DNA of 64,000 nt from a virus, in IMG/VR virus record IMGVR_UViG_3300037246_001058, positions 1 to 64,000 of that record; one strand, 5' to 3'. Shown here piece after piece: positions 46,401-54,824 of this stretch. Each line of letters opens with the position of its first letter. Within the stretch, counting starts at the first letter, position 1. The translations under genes were made by a program, and so were the position numbers. The notes below the pieces were generated by a model. The model had not been told where the DNA came from. It worked only from the letters and a program-made list of their open reading frames with translations, and searched no databases.

Positions 46401-49400
46401 CGATGGACAGGGCCACGCGCTCCGCCAGGCTGAGACGCTCTGCCTTGTCCGGGTTTTCGGATACGCGCACGCTCTCGGCCGTGACGCCAGGCCCACGCTT
46501 CTCGGGCAGGTTGTTCAGGGGGCCTACATCCTCTACTTCCTCTACAAAATTCTTGGTAGAGTCGAAGTGGTTGATGAGGTGGAACTCGGGGCCGTCGGGG
46601 CCGTCGTCAATGTAGTCGAATACGAAGGTTTGGGCCGTATCGCCCTTGCCGTTGGTGATGATGACGCGACCGGCACGCTCGACGTGCAGCGTGAGGGGTG
46701 AATCCTTGCCGAACTGGTCCTGTACGTACTTGCCCTGGACCTGCTTGCCAGTGATGCCGTCCCGGATCATCTTGGGGTTGAGCCCTGTGATGATCTCCAT
46801 CAGGTTGTTGAGATGCTTGCGCCATTGGGGGCTGTTTGCGTCCATGCGCTCGCCGCCGAACCCGCGCTGTGTCTCGGTATCCCACACGCCACGCTTGATG
46901 ACGACACGGGTGCTCCTGCCAAGCTCTCCATGCTGATTGGAGGGGATGTACCAGATGCCCTCTTGGTCGTACTGGGTGAGTGTGTCGCGAGCCGGGGAAT
47001 CCTTGGGCAAAGCGAGCTTCAGCCGGTCAATGACCCTGGCCTCAGCATAGGGGCTGACCTTCGCGATCTCAACCGCTGCGTCCTGGCTCTCTTGGAGGCG
47101 AATCTGTGCTTCGCGAGGGATCTGTGCGTTGGTGCCGGACACCACGTCCTCACCCTGCTGCCCGAGGTACTGCTCCCTCGTCTCCTGATTCAATCTGGAC
47201 AGTTCTAGCGCTCTCTCCTCTGCTTGCGCGCGTGAGTCGGGGTCGAGGCTTGCGACGAAGTCCACGTTCATGCTGCGGAGCTTCTTTGGGTCACCACCCT
47301 CAATGTCAGAGAACTCCGTCTCCCGAACCGGGAAGCCCTTCTCTCGGATGGGCTTAGTGAGGCTGGCCGGGTCCTCTTGTGCTGCCTTTACTGCGGCAGC
47401 GTCCTTCTGTGTGTTTTCGACTGCGACGACCTTGCCCGCCTTGTCCCGAACGATCCACTTTGACACCGGATTCTCGGATACGCCGAACTCCCGCCGTGTG
47501 GTGAGCACGTCTGGTACGTCAGCGTACAGATACTTGCCCTTTTCCTTCTTCAGGATGCCACGCGCCATGAGGTTGTCGCGGATCTGTTTGTACACTGAGC
47601 CAGGGATCTCTCCAGTGGCCTCGCGGAGCACCTCAAGAGAGGGAAACTCCCCGACGATCTCAATGCTGTTGCCCCTGGCATCCTCGGCAACCCGCACGCT
47701 ACTGGCAGACAGGTCTATGGCCACCTTGGCGACCTCGCGCAGCTCGTTGCTGGCCAGCTCGCGCATCGCGTCCAGCTCCACGCGGAAGGCTTGCTTCTTT
47801 GCTGCGTTCTTGCGGGTTGAGGTGGGCTGCGTGTCAACGAGGATCATGGTGCGGTCAACCATGCGCTTGATGATGGCGTCGGCACGTAGGCTGATGTGGT
47901 CAGCATGGCCAAAGATCGACTCTTCGTCCTTGATGATCGTCATGACCCTGCGCTTGAGCTGCGCGGCAGTGAGTGAGGCTATCTTCGCCTTGGCCAGCTC
48001 CTGCTCCAGTCGCTCTGCGACCTCGTAGGCCTCCCCGGTGCTGGTCATCGGGAGGGTGGTGTTCTGTCCGTCAGTGTCAATGGAGGATATGCGCTGATAC
48101 AGCTTCTCCATGTCCTGTGGCGTGGCCGCCTTGATGTTCGAGAGTCCGACTGTGTCCTTGACCAGCTTGTCGAAGGCGATCTTGGACTCCGGCGTGCTGT
48201 CGATGTCAATACCACGTGCCTGCGCAACAAGCTTGACGTCGGTCAGCGTGCGCTCCTGGCCAGTGATGCCCGAAACCTCTGCTTTTGCCCTCTCATCCTC
48301 CTCAAGGATAGCAAGAGCTTCCTCGTCCTTGGATTCCTTGGTCAGCTCCTCTTGGATGAGCCTGGTTTGGGTCTGCTCTTCCACTTCCTTGCGCTGCGTG
48401 TTGGCGTTTTCACGCTCGACCGACAGGCGCTTGGACTCGGCCACGTATTCCTTGTGATCCGCCACCTTCTTGTTGGCTGCCACGTCACGCGCATTCTGTG
48501 TGTAGCTCGTGCCTCCGGCATACCCTGAGAAGGGCAGTGATCCAGCGAGTGTGGCTGCAATAACCTCCATGTACTCGTGCATGGCTGCTGCGTCGGTGGC
48601 GCTGACGGGGAGCCCGGCCGCTGCCCGCTCCATAATCTGCTGCCCAAGCTCGGTGCCTGTCTCTGTGGCCAGGGACTTGCCAGCTGCTGCCGCACCTGCT
48701 CCCATGCTCTTTTGCCATGCCTGCTTGACGATGCCAGCCTTGGCTCTGATGGCTGCCTGCACTGATGCGTTGCCAGCCTTGCCACCGATGCCGAACGCAC
48801 GCATACCGATCTTCTCGGACGCTGTCTGGCCAGCCGCTGCTGCGACGGACTCATAGAGGCGAACGTCTTCGACGTCGAGGATGCCTGCATCGTGTCCGCG
48901 CGCAAGGTTGTCAGCCAGGAACTGGGTGAACATCAAGGCGCCAGTGGCAGATCCTGCGATTAGGCCCGCAAGCGCCGCAGTCGGTGCGGCGATTAGGCCC
49001 GCGCTCACGCCTGCACCAGCGATGACGGCAGTGCCTACGACGGGGCCCCACGTGAGGGTGGTTCCGCCCAGCGTGGAGCCGATGCTGTTGGCTACGAAGT
49101 CGCCAGTCTCACTGACGCCGTGACCCACGCCCTCTGACCAGGCTTCCTTGACGGAATCCAGCGTTGGTGCATCCGGGTTGGTTGCGACACTCTTGCGTCC
49201 CAGCTCATCGAAGTCTTCCTTCGTCTGATCGTATAGCTCTTGGTTATCAGTGAGGTGGGCGGTGGCAATGTCGATGCCGGGCGCAAGTTTGGCCGTGGAC
49301 TGGTCGAAGCCAGACTCATAGGCCTGCCCGAGGCGCCCAAAGAAGCCAGGCTCATCGGACTCATTCTCTTCCGGCTTGACGTACGCCATGCTGTCGGCGT

Positions 49401-49503
49401 GCTCGGCGTTCAGAAACTTTAATACGTCCTCATCAGAGGTGCCCTTATTAAAGCTTACCTTCTTGCCATCGGGGAGGGTATACGTGTCGTGCAGTTCACC
49501 CAT
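43447..49503 (-). CDS. giant polyvalent/ejection-type virion protein
   Basis: 2018 aa. N-terminus LHDTYTLPDGKKVSFNKGTS, then Ala/Gly-rich possible membrane-active helices at about 150-195 (GTAVIAGAGVSAGLIAAPTA), long charged helical regions (about 320-560), and a C-terminal part with LLRETVTRDPSFIVPNLVRD, resembling large polyvalent protein domain 38 (LPD38). Such proteins are injected with phage DNA. No transglycosylase motif seen. Last gene of the leftward late operon; its stop overlaps that of a rightward gene. Confidence 0.75.
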   Translation of the reverse strand: MGELHDTYTLPDGKKVSFNKGTSDEDVLKFLNAEHADSMAYVKPEENESDEPGFFGRLGQAYESGFDQSTAKLAPGIDIATAHLTDNQELYDQTKEDFDELGRKSVATNPDAPTLDSVKEAWSEGVGHGVSETGDFVANSIGSTLGGTTLTWGPVVGTAVIAGAGVSAGLIAAPTAALAGLIAGSATGALMFTQFLADNLARGHDAGILDVEDVRLYESVAAAAGQTASEKIGMRAFGIGGKAGNASVQAAIRAKAGIVKQAWQKSMGAGAAAAGKSLATETGTELGQQIMERAAAGLPVSATDAAAMHEYMEVIAATLAGSLPFSGYAGGTSYTQNARDVAANKKVADHKEYVAESKRLSVERENANTQRKEVEEQTQTRLIQEELTKESKDEEALAILEEDERAKAEVSGITGQERTLTDVKLVAQARGIDIDSTPESKIAFDKLVKDTVGLSNIKAATPQDMEKLYQRISSIDTDGQNTTLPMTSTGEAYEVAERLEQELAKAKIASLTAAQLKRRVMTIIKDEESIFGHADHISLRADAIIKRMVDRTMILVDTQPTSTRKNAAKKQAFRVELDAMRELASNELREVAKVAIDLSASSVRVAEDARGNSIEIVGEFPSLEVLREATGEIPGSVYKQIRDNLMARGILKKEKGKYLYADVPDVLTTRREFGVSENPVSKWIVRDKAGKVVAVENTQKDAAAVKAAQEDPASLTKPIREKGFPVRETEFSDIEGGDPKKLRSMNVDFVASLDPDSRAQAEERALELSRLNQETREQYLGQQGEDVVSGTNAQIPREAQIRLQESQDAAVEIAKVSPYAEARVIDRLKLALPKDSPARDTLTQYDQEGIWYIPSNQHGELGRSTRVVIKRGVWDTETQRGFGGERMDANSPQWRKHLNNLMEIITGLNPKMIRDGITGKQVQGKYVQDQFGKDSPLTLHVERAGRVIITNGKGDTAQTFVFDYIDDGPDGPEFHLINHFDSTKNFVEEVEDVGPLNNLPEKRGPGVTAESVRVSENPDKAERLSLAERVALSIDELSPVERNAARLHEGPPKGGLFAKFSKAVDRFFDAENVFQRFRINVVDKFDRIVTREGQLMDQDGNIIEDEMSAIAAMRAYARAADMVSESLVSGYIQATAITNAQGEHEGALIYEAKEFDFTNDTTEMSVYNPATGKIEQKMFSSEVYKEDVSGMTGGMLLARTALTVEENRLLNNYRSGLRSHNLRQRAILDGKPPIVPHTQEEEMEWMQILNDGDRGARIAVAVHNLNQLNEKTVEFLVATGVLSQEEASLWLENSDYIEFYRDFEGDTNYSEQMARQREQAGIQGSLLGDITYKGPHKRFRGWSSENESSGNQEKVDPIEAAVSNYVGAITSGMTNVARTRAVRNEVALKAARRVKDKATALAQGVRAVTKIRVKGVDEYYILDDDLMFSALEGEWGQSIGETMRNDKYLKWMTQLPTQLLRETVTRDPSFIVPNLVRDATAAWLKYGAMKGDPAIFGPIPIIMRAFGRSFSNFAIDQQQRGALKGTGKRTKLTPSGTMLRDHGAVQGVDDVSSARGAKQIAALAGRKIADKRDNRLKRTWEAAGRFSAFSESSTREIVYEHTLKIETDKLNASGKYRPEDVDIIANNRAIHQAKEVLNFSTKGKNQYLSMYTAMVPFFNAFIQGTDVLYRSMTGIRQTTLDSSATDAAFYKNVWRRAAFLMVAGALLETMLMDDEDYETLSQYKKDNNYILPDGMGGYITIPAPHGVGWLLKQLPQQIARNIVQVARGDTLKAGRELERTMKPTYDGWLGDGQRMPQIMKPFYEIAANQKLFGGGAINKRHQEGLDAADKHTSRTTEQAKLIGKVTGPTMDVSPQNIDQIVGTMTGGLGAGLWGLFDTVLRFGGVGIVRPPGEVIKLPIINRLHVDAGNQGLMSDYYEFSDMLFRAPTMLNAARTPQDRMQIRKDNRAELVAANQMKPIKKQMTKFRKRKEAIRLNVGGKMSRDQQRKGLDRIEEQERRVLLRARKIEERMYERKAQG

Positions 49504-49513
49504 CTATGGTGCC

Positions 49514-51136
49514 CTATTCCTTGGTTCCGAGTACCGTTGAGCCTACGCTGGGAGCGGGCTTCTGCTGCGAGCCGAACAGGGTGGTCATCTTTGATTCCAC
49601 CAGTCTGGCCATGTCCTCGGGGGTTGACGGGTTACTGACGCCCATTTCCACATCATGCTGGACTGCGTCCTGGGCAGCCTTCACCATCTTGATACGGGTA
49701 CCGACTACGTTATTTGCCAGGTCGTTCTTGAGAGACTGCACCCTGATATCGAGCGCCTGTGAAGCAGAGGCCTGCTTGTTGCTTGCGTATGCCTGGCTGT
49801 CGAGCCGATCTCTGGCCTCGGTGTCTCCAGCCTGCATGATGGCTGATGCCTTCTCCGCACCCTCAGTGAATCCACCAAGGAATGTGGGGTTACTACCGAA
49901 GCTTGCGGCCATTGCCCCGAGAGCGGCGGCTCGTCGGAACCTTTCTGAGCGCTGAATGTCAGTCTCTCCGTGCTCCTCGGCAGTGGCTGCATCGAGGTCA
50001 AGGACGGTCTTCTCTTGCGTCATCTTGGCCTTGATGGCGTTGATGTCATCCTCGGGCGCGGGAGTGACGGGCGCTGCCGGAGGCTGCGCTGGTCCCTGCT
50101 GCTGTGCCCAGGGCGGGGGGCCCGGGGGCCGTATTCCCCTGATGTCATCCATGTTCAGGATTCTCTGCTCGCCTGGCAGCTGTGGTACCCGTGCATTGGG
50201 GTCGGCCTGGCGGGCCGCCCTGGTCCGGTCAATCTGACGGAGCTGCGGGTTGCTGAATTGACTCATGTCGAGCCCCTCGTTGCCGGGGACAGCCACTGGC
50301 TTCCGCTCGATGCTCCCAAGGAGAGCGTCTTGCGAATTCTCGGCGCGCGTGAGGGGGAGGGTGTCTGTGGATGGAATGGGAGGCATCCCTAGTGCAGCCC
50401 GGCGAGCATTTTCTGCCTCCAAGGGAGACATGACACCGGTGGTACCGTGTGCGTACGAAGGTCTGATTTGGGGGACTCGGCCACCATCTGCGAAGCCTAG
50501 ACGCTGACCTGGGGCTTCACCCTGTGCTGCTCTCAGCTTATTCTCCATGACCTGCTGCGGGGTCATCCCGTTCTGAATATCTTCCGGTGTATTGAGCGTA
50601 CTCTGGACCACTCCACCAATCCCGAAGGACTGCCTGGGCTGTGGCTGGACGAGCCCACCCGTGGCCAGCTTCTGCGGGGATCGGTTGTAGGCCAGCTGCA
50701 TCTGCGTGACGTTGCCGCCTCCGCCACCAGTTGACTGGTGCTGCTTCGTCACAGACCTGCGTGTTGCCGGAGTGGGGCCAGGCGAGATGTTGCCGCCCTG
50801 AGGGGCGCCCTGTGCCTGGTAGCCTGGCTGGAACTGGGGAGGAATCTCCCCCTTGACCGGGCCACCGTGAGAGAAGTTGGGCGCCGCCTGGGGCGGACCA
50901 ATCTCTGAACGCTTGGCCATCATTCGTCCGACGACCGTGCCGGGCTGGACTTCCTGTCCGGCCAGCGTGTTGGCTGCGCTCTTGCGCTGCTGCACTCGCT
51001 TGGTCATCTCAATAGCACCCAGGAATTGGGTGAATGGAGAGTCTCCGGGCTTGCTATCAAGTCCAGATTCAAGTAGCTCGTCCGGGAGCTGCTTGAGCAT
51101 CTCCTGCTCTTGGGGAATGTTTCGTCCGAATGCCAT
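49514..51136 (-). CDS. internal virion protein with GGxV repeats
   Basis: 540 aa, ATG start. Low-complexity Gly/Pro/Gln-rich N-terminal 60% with spaced GG-hydrophobic motifs (FSHGGPV, LATGGLV, FGIGGVV, FADGGRV) and helical C-terminus (about 375-540). GG motifs like these are common in podovirus internal or ejection proteins. Encoded next to the giant protein. Specific role unknown. Confidence 0.65.
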   Translation of the reverse strand: MAFGRNIPQEQEMLKQLPDELLESGLDSKPGDSPFTQFLGAIEMTKRVQQRKSAANTLAGQEVQPGTVVGRMMAKRSEIGPPQAAPNFSHGGPVKGEIPPQFQPGYQAQGAPQGGNISPGPTPATRRSVTKQHQSTGGGGGNVTQMQLAYNRSPQKLATGGLVQPQPRQSFGIGGVVQSTLNTPEDIQNGMTPQQVMENKLRAAQGEAPGQRLGFADGGRVPQIRPSYAHGTTGVMSPLEAENARRAALGMPPIPSTDTLPLTRAENSQDALLGSIERKPVAVPGNEGLDMSQFSNPQLRQIDRTRAARQADPNARVPQLPGEQRILNMDDIRGIRPPGPPPWAQQQGPAQPPAAPVTPAPEDDINAIKAKMTQEKTVLDLDAATAEEHGETDIQRSERFRRAAALGAMAASFGSNPTFLGGFTEGAEKASAIMQAGDTEARDRLDSQAYASNKQASASQALDIRVQSLKNDLANNVVGTRIKMVKAAQDAVQHDVEMGVSNPSTPEDMARLVESKMTTLFGSQQKPAPSVGSTVLGTKE

Positions 51137-51146
51137 TTATTTATCC

Positions 51147-52058
51147 TTACCCGAATGCCTGCTGCACTGCTGCGAGGCCAGTTCCCCATCCCGCCATCTG
51201 GGATGCCAGTCCTGGCTGTGCTGAAGTGGTGGTGGTCGTTCCCATCTGGGATGCTGGCAAGCCACTTAGGATGCCAGACATGAAGCTGAGCTGCTGCTTG
51301 GGATAGTTGACTTCGTCCCAGTACTCATTCCTTGCGAGGTCAAGCTCTCGCTGGAGCATCTCTCGTTCGATCGCACCCGACCGACCAAGCTCGTTGGTCA
51401 TCGACTGCTCGCGCTGGAGGCTGGCCGTTCCGAGTGCGCTTGCCTCCGCACCGAGTGCGTTGTAGTTGGCTGCACCCTGTCCGAGGCCCTGCATCTTGGC
51501 GTCACGGTCAGTGTAGAACCCCTGCTGAGCCTGGTTCCAGTTGTCCAGCTCGCCCTGGTTACGGATGTCACCGAGGAGCTGTCCGCGCTCGCCTTCGAGG
51601 AAGGCATTCTCAAGCCCGACACGGTACGAACCGATCGACCCGCCGCGTGCGACTGAGCCAGCCTGATCCTGATTGATGCGCCGGTCGAAGGACTGGTCGG
51701 CCTCGCGGAGCTGCCTCTGCGTCACTGCTTCGAAGTACGGGTTGCGGCGGGCTTCGTACTGCTCGGCACCAAACTCGCTGTTGGCTACGTCCCACGTCTT
51801 GTCCGTGAGGCCTGCCGACTTGGAGAGCTGCTCGGCGGCGAACTGTCCAGCGACGTCCCCCCGGTTGAACATCTCTTCCCGCGCGTTGTTGGCGGCAAGC
51901 TCCTGCGGAGTCAGCCCAGCAATCTGCTGACCTTCGTACGCCTGGTATCCGGCAGGATCATAGGCCACTGCCTGAGCCTTGCCGATGAGATCCTTATGTG
52001 CTTGCTGTGCCCACCACGGGAGCGATCCACTCGTCTTGCCGTCTGCGCCACCACCCAT
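51147..52058 (-). CDS. internal virion protein
   Basis: 303 aa. Gln/Glu/Ala-rich helical protein (QQIAGLTPQELAANNAREEM, ... RQLREADQSFDRRINQDQAG). Gly-rich ends. Between two other virion-type genes; resembles podovirus ejection proteins by composition. Specific role unknown. Confidence 0.65.
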   Translation of the reverse strand: MGGGADGKTSGSLPWWAQQAHKDLIGKAQAVAYDPAGYQAYEGQQIAGLTPQELAANNAREEMFNRGDVAGQFAAEQLSKSAGLTDKTWDVANSEFGAEQYEARRNPYFEAVTQRQLREADQSFDRRINQDQAGSVARGGSIGSYRVGLENAFLEGERGQLLGDIRNQGELDNWNQAQQGFYTDRDAKMQGLGQGAANYNALGAEASALGTASLQREQSMTNELGRSGAIEREMLQRELDLARNEYWDEVNYPKQQLSFMSGILSGLPASQMGTTTTTSAQPGLASQMAGWGTGLAAVQQAFG

Positions 52059-52061
52059 GTC

Positions 52062-53309
52062 TTACTCCTTCACCAACGAGGCGGGATTGACCGCGCTCGG
52101 TGTTGCTGCTGTGCCCCTGTGTGCCTTCGACACATCTGCAAGGTGCTGTTGTAGTTTCTTGGCTCCCGCCTCGCGGTCCCCGTTGCCGTAGTCTGCCAGC
52201 TGGGGGTTGCTCACGATGAGTTCGCCCGGCGTGAGGTTGGCGGTGACGCTATCGTCCATGCCATCAGGCTGCGCGGGCTGCCCGCCCTGTGCCTGCATCT
52301 CTGCCATCAGTTCCTGTACTGCACCCTCTCCGAAGGTGCGCTCAAGCTCCTGCAGGATTTCCTGTGCGGCTGCCTGGTCCTGAATCTCTCCAGAGATAAC
52401 CTTGATGGCACCCTGCACCAAGCTCTCTTCGTACTCAGTGAGGCCCTGGTCGGGGATGACTTCTCCACCCTTCGCATAGCCTACAATTCCGCCCGTTGCG
52501 TATCCCAGTGAGGCCTGCTGCTCATCGAAGCCCTCTTCCCATGGCGCCAATAGGTTACCCCAGTCTGTATCAGGATCGTACGGTTCATTGTCGATTTCAT
52601 AGTTGGTCGCAGTGCCGAGATCCATTGTGTTTCTTCCGAACCCGACCGTCCCGGTAGTTGTATCGCTTACCGGTTCAGTGAGTCCCCCACTGGTACTCAA
52701 TCTGCCGAACCCGCCAGTACTCGTAGGCTCAGTGATAACTTCCTCGATAAATGATCCCGGATCTGGTGATCCTGACCGATCGACCTGCTCCATGAACGTT
52801 TCGTGCTCTTGCAGTAGACGGTAGTCACTCTCTTGGATGTTCAGGTTCTCGGCGTTCCTGTCCGGCATGGCGAAAAACGATTCACTGAGCCCTTCGTACG
52901 CATACTTTGGAACGTCCGATTGATCTGCAGTATCGGGCACGATAAGGTATCCAGCATTGTCGTAGAATGACCCTTCGATCCGCTTGGTGATGTCTGTGTC
53001 GGCGCCTCTGGCGAGTGGCCTTGCGTTGTCATCTACGATAGGCTCTTGCGTGAAGTACCGGGTGTACCCAACGGATCCGTCATCGCGGATGCCAGTCACT
53101 GCCGCGTTTCCAAACCTGTTGACCTCCTCCCTTGGCGTATTCATGAATTCAGTGCGAGAGTCGTACTCGATGGATGGATCGAACCGCGAGAGCCCGGCGC
53201 CTATAGCGCCACCCGACTGCCCGAGGCCACGCCCTAGCTGACTAAGGCTAGCTCCACCGGGCGCACCGTACGTGCTGCCGCTGGTGCTGCTGAAATTGAG
53301 TCCTGCCAT
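52062..53309 (-). CDS. virion protein with GGxV motif
   Basis: 415 aa. Ser/Gly/Asp-rich, with YATGGIVGYAKGGEV, the same motif type as its 540-aa neighbour, and a C-terminal helical part with NLTPGELIVSNPQLADYGNG. Probably an internal or tail structural protein; role inferred from motif and position. Confidence 0.65.
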   Translation of the reverse strand: MAGLNFSSTSGSTYGAPGGASLSQLGRGLGQSGGAIGAGLSRFDPSIEYDSRTEFMNTPREEVNRFGNAAVTGIRDDGSVGYTRYFTQEPIVDDNARPLARGADTDITKRIEGSFYDNAGYLIVPDTADQSDVPKYAYEGLSESFFAMPDRNAENLNIQESDYRLLQEHETFMEQVDRSGSPDPGSFIEEVITEPTSTGGFGRLSTSGGLTEPVSDTTTGTVGFGRNTMDLGTATNYEIDNEPYDPDTDWGNLLAPWEEGFDEQQASLGYATGGIVGYAKGGEVIPDQGLTEYEESLVQGAIKVISGEIQDQAAAQEILQELERTFGEGAVQELMAEMQAQGGQPAQPDGMDDSVTANLTPGELIVSNPQLADYGNGDREAGAKKLQQHLADVSKAHRGTAATPSAVNPASLVKE

Positions 53310-54227
53310 TTAGTATCTCCTCGAAAGGGCGTATTGCCCATCGCGCCTGGCGTAGGGATCGCGAACCTTCTCGTCCCACCAATCGTTGTCTGCTCCGCGT
53401 GGAGCCGGGCTCCGAACGCCTGCCGCGTTGGCCCTCTCGACCGCAGCCTTGAATGTCGTTGAGTTACCAGTCGAGCGCTTGGACTTGCCAGGGGTCTTTT
53501 CCTTTTCCCATCCCGCAGTTCCATACTCGCTGTACTTGCTGTCTTTGTCGCCCTTGCCCTTGCCCTTCTTCTTGGATACGGCGCTGTCGATCTGACCACC
53601 CACCAGCCCTAGTCCACCAGCAACCTTCATTGGATTATTTGCTGCGAACGTCCCGATCTTGCTAAGCAGGCTTGGCGCCTGCTCCGCCGCCAGGACTGAA
53701 CCCTTGCCTACTGCGCCCGCTCCCTGAGCCACTGATTGTGTCAGTGCCGGAGCTGTTGTGGTTGCTGTGGTTGCTGCTGTCTCAAGCGCTGTCGTGGCCG
53801 GAGCTGTCACCGTCGAGGCCAGCGAGGATGTTCCAGCTGCATTCGCCAGTAGCGGGGATAGCTCTCCTGCTGCCGCAGCCGAGGATGCTAGCGGGGTCAA
53901 TCCTGCCGCAGCTGTACCAAGACCCATCTGTGTGGCTACCGGTGCTGCAGCAGACCATCCTGCGGCGAGTCCCAAGCCGCCAGTTCCAGCTAGTCCCGCG
54001 CCTCCGCCCGCCATGCCGGTGGCTCCTGTTGTTCCGATGCTTGCTGACGCGCCCGCGCCTGCGACACCTCCGGCAGCAGGGCCCATTGCCGCGAGTCCGC
54101 CGCCCATTGATGCGCCCAGTGCCGCACCTCCAATTAGCCGTTGCCAGACAGGGACATCCTTCGGACCCATTTGGGCCATCATTGTGGCGCCCATGATGCC
54201 GCCGATCAAGACTAGGGGGACTACCAT
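53310..54227 (-). CDS. Ala/Gly-rich virion protein with hydrophobic core
   Basis: 305 aa. Residues about 1-130 are Gly/Ala-rich and hydrophobic, with possible membrane-inserting segments (LIGGAALGASMGGGLAAMGP); the C-terminus is basic (KKKGKGKGDKDSKYSEYGTA). A candidate for a pore-forming ejection protein. Overlaps the upstream stop. Confidence 0.6.
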   Translation of the reverse strand: MVVPLVLIGGIMGATMMAQMGPKDVPVWQRLIGGAALGASMGGGLAAMGPAAGGVAGAGASASIGTTGATGMAGGGAGLAGTGGLGLAAGWSAAAPVATQMGLGTAAAGLTPLASSAAAAGELSPLLANAAGTSSLASTVTAPATTALETAATTATTTAPALTQSVAQGAGAVGKGSVLAAEQAPSLLSKIGTFAANNPMKVAGGLGLVGGQIDSAVSKKKGKGKGDKDSKYSEYGTAGWEKEKTPGKSKRSTGNSTTFKAAVERANAAGVRSPAPRGADNDWWDEKVRDPYARRDGQYALSRRY

Positions 54228-54628
54228 TATGAGATCTCGATGTAGTTAAGGAGGAAGTTGAGGTTGACGCCCGTCGCAGCCAGGACCCAGAGTGTGTTTC
54301 CTGGCGCCAGCACTAGCCCGAAGTTATGCGTTGAGGAGACGCCATCCACCGGGAGTACGGCATTGCACACTGTGAACAAATGCGCTCCCGCGTCCAGTGC
54401 TGTCCTGTCGGTGGTGGGAGTCAAGTAGATGGAATACGTTACTGCGGAGTTGATGATCGAAACGGTGAGGGAAGTAATCTGCGTCTGCGTCACCGGCTGC
54501 TGCGCATACGTCACCACGTCCTCTGCCGTACCCTGGTCGATGGAGTCCGTGACGATGGGGCAGGTGTACAGCAGGTTGATGAGGTTGTCTGACGCGAAGT
54601 AGTGTACGTGTCCGAATACGTCAGCCAT
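54227..54628 (-). CDS. small beta-rich virion protein
   Basis: 133 aa, ATG with GACTTCACTC upstream (weak ribosome site). Strand-rich (TQITSLTVSIINSAVTYSIY), Thr/Val-rich. Between tail-type genes; head-tail or tail decoration role possible. Confidence 0.6.
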   Translation of the reverse strand: MADVFGHVHYFASDNLINLLYTCPIVTDSIDQGTAEDVVTYAQQPVTQTQITSLTVSIINSAVTYSIYLTPTTDRTALDAGAHLFTVCNAVLPVDGVSSTHNFGLVLAPGNTLWVLAATGVNLNFLLNYIEIS

Positions 54629-54824
54629 GTGAGTGAAGTCCTATTGATGGAAGATACTGGTTTCGCTTGAGGGTGTGCGACATTGGTGTCGCCGTTCCGC
54701 TTGCTACCTGATTGGCGATAGACAGTGCGATGACGAGGATATTCTCAAGCTCTCGCCTGAAGAGATTCTCTGCTGCCGGATCGTACTGTGCCGGAGCTAG
54801 TCTGAGTGATGGTGTTGCTGCCAT
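54621..54824 (-). CDS. small hypothetical virion-operon protein
   Basis: 67 aa from ATG overlapping the stop of the 783-aa gene (TAATG). Helical middle (LENILVIALSIANQVASG). Unknown. Confidence 0.6.
   Translation of the reverse strand: MAATPSLRLAPAQYDPAAENLFRRELENILVIALSIANQVASGTATPMSHTLKRNQYLPSIGLHSHG

Noticed and set aside
47270-48028. 252-codon plus-strand frame within the giant gene
   Set aside because: Ser/Arg-rich shadow of the giant coding frame.
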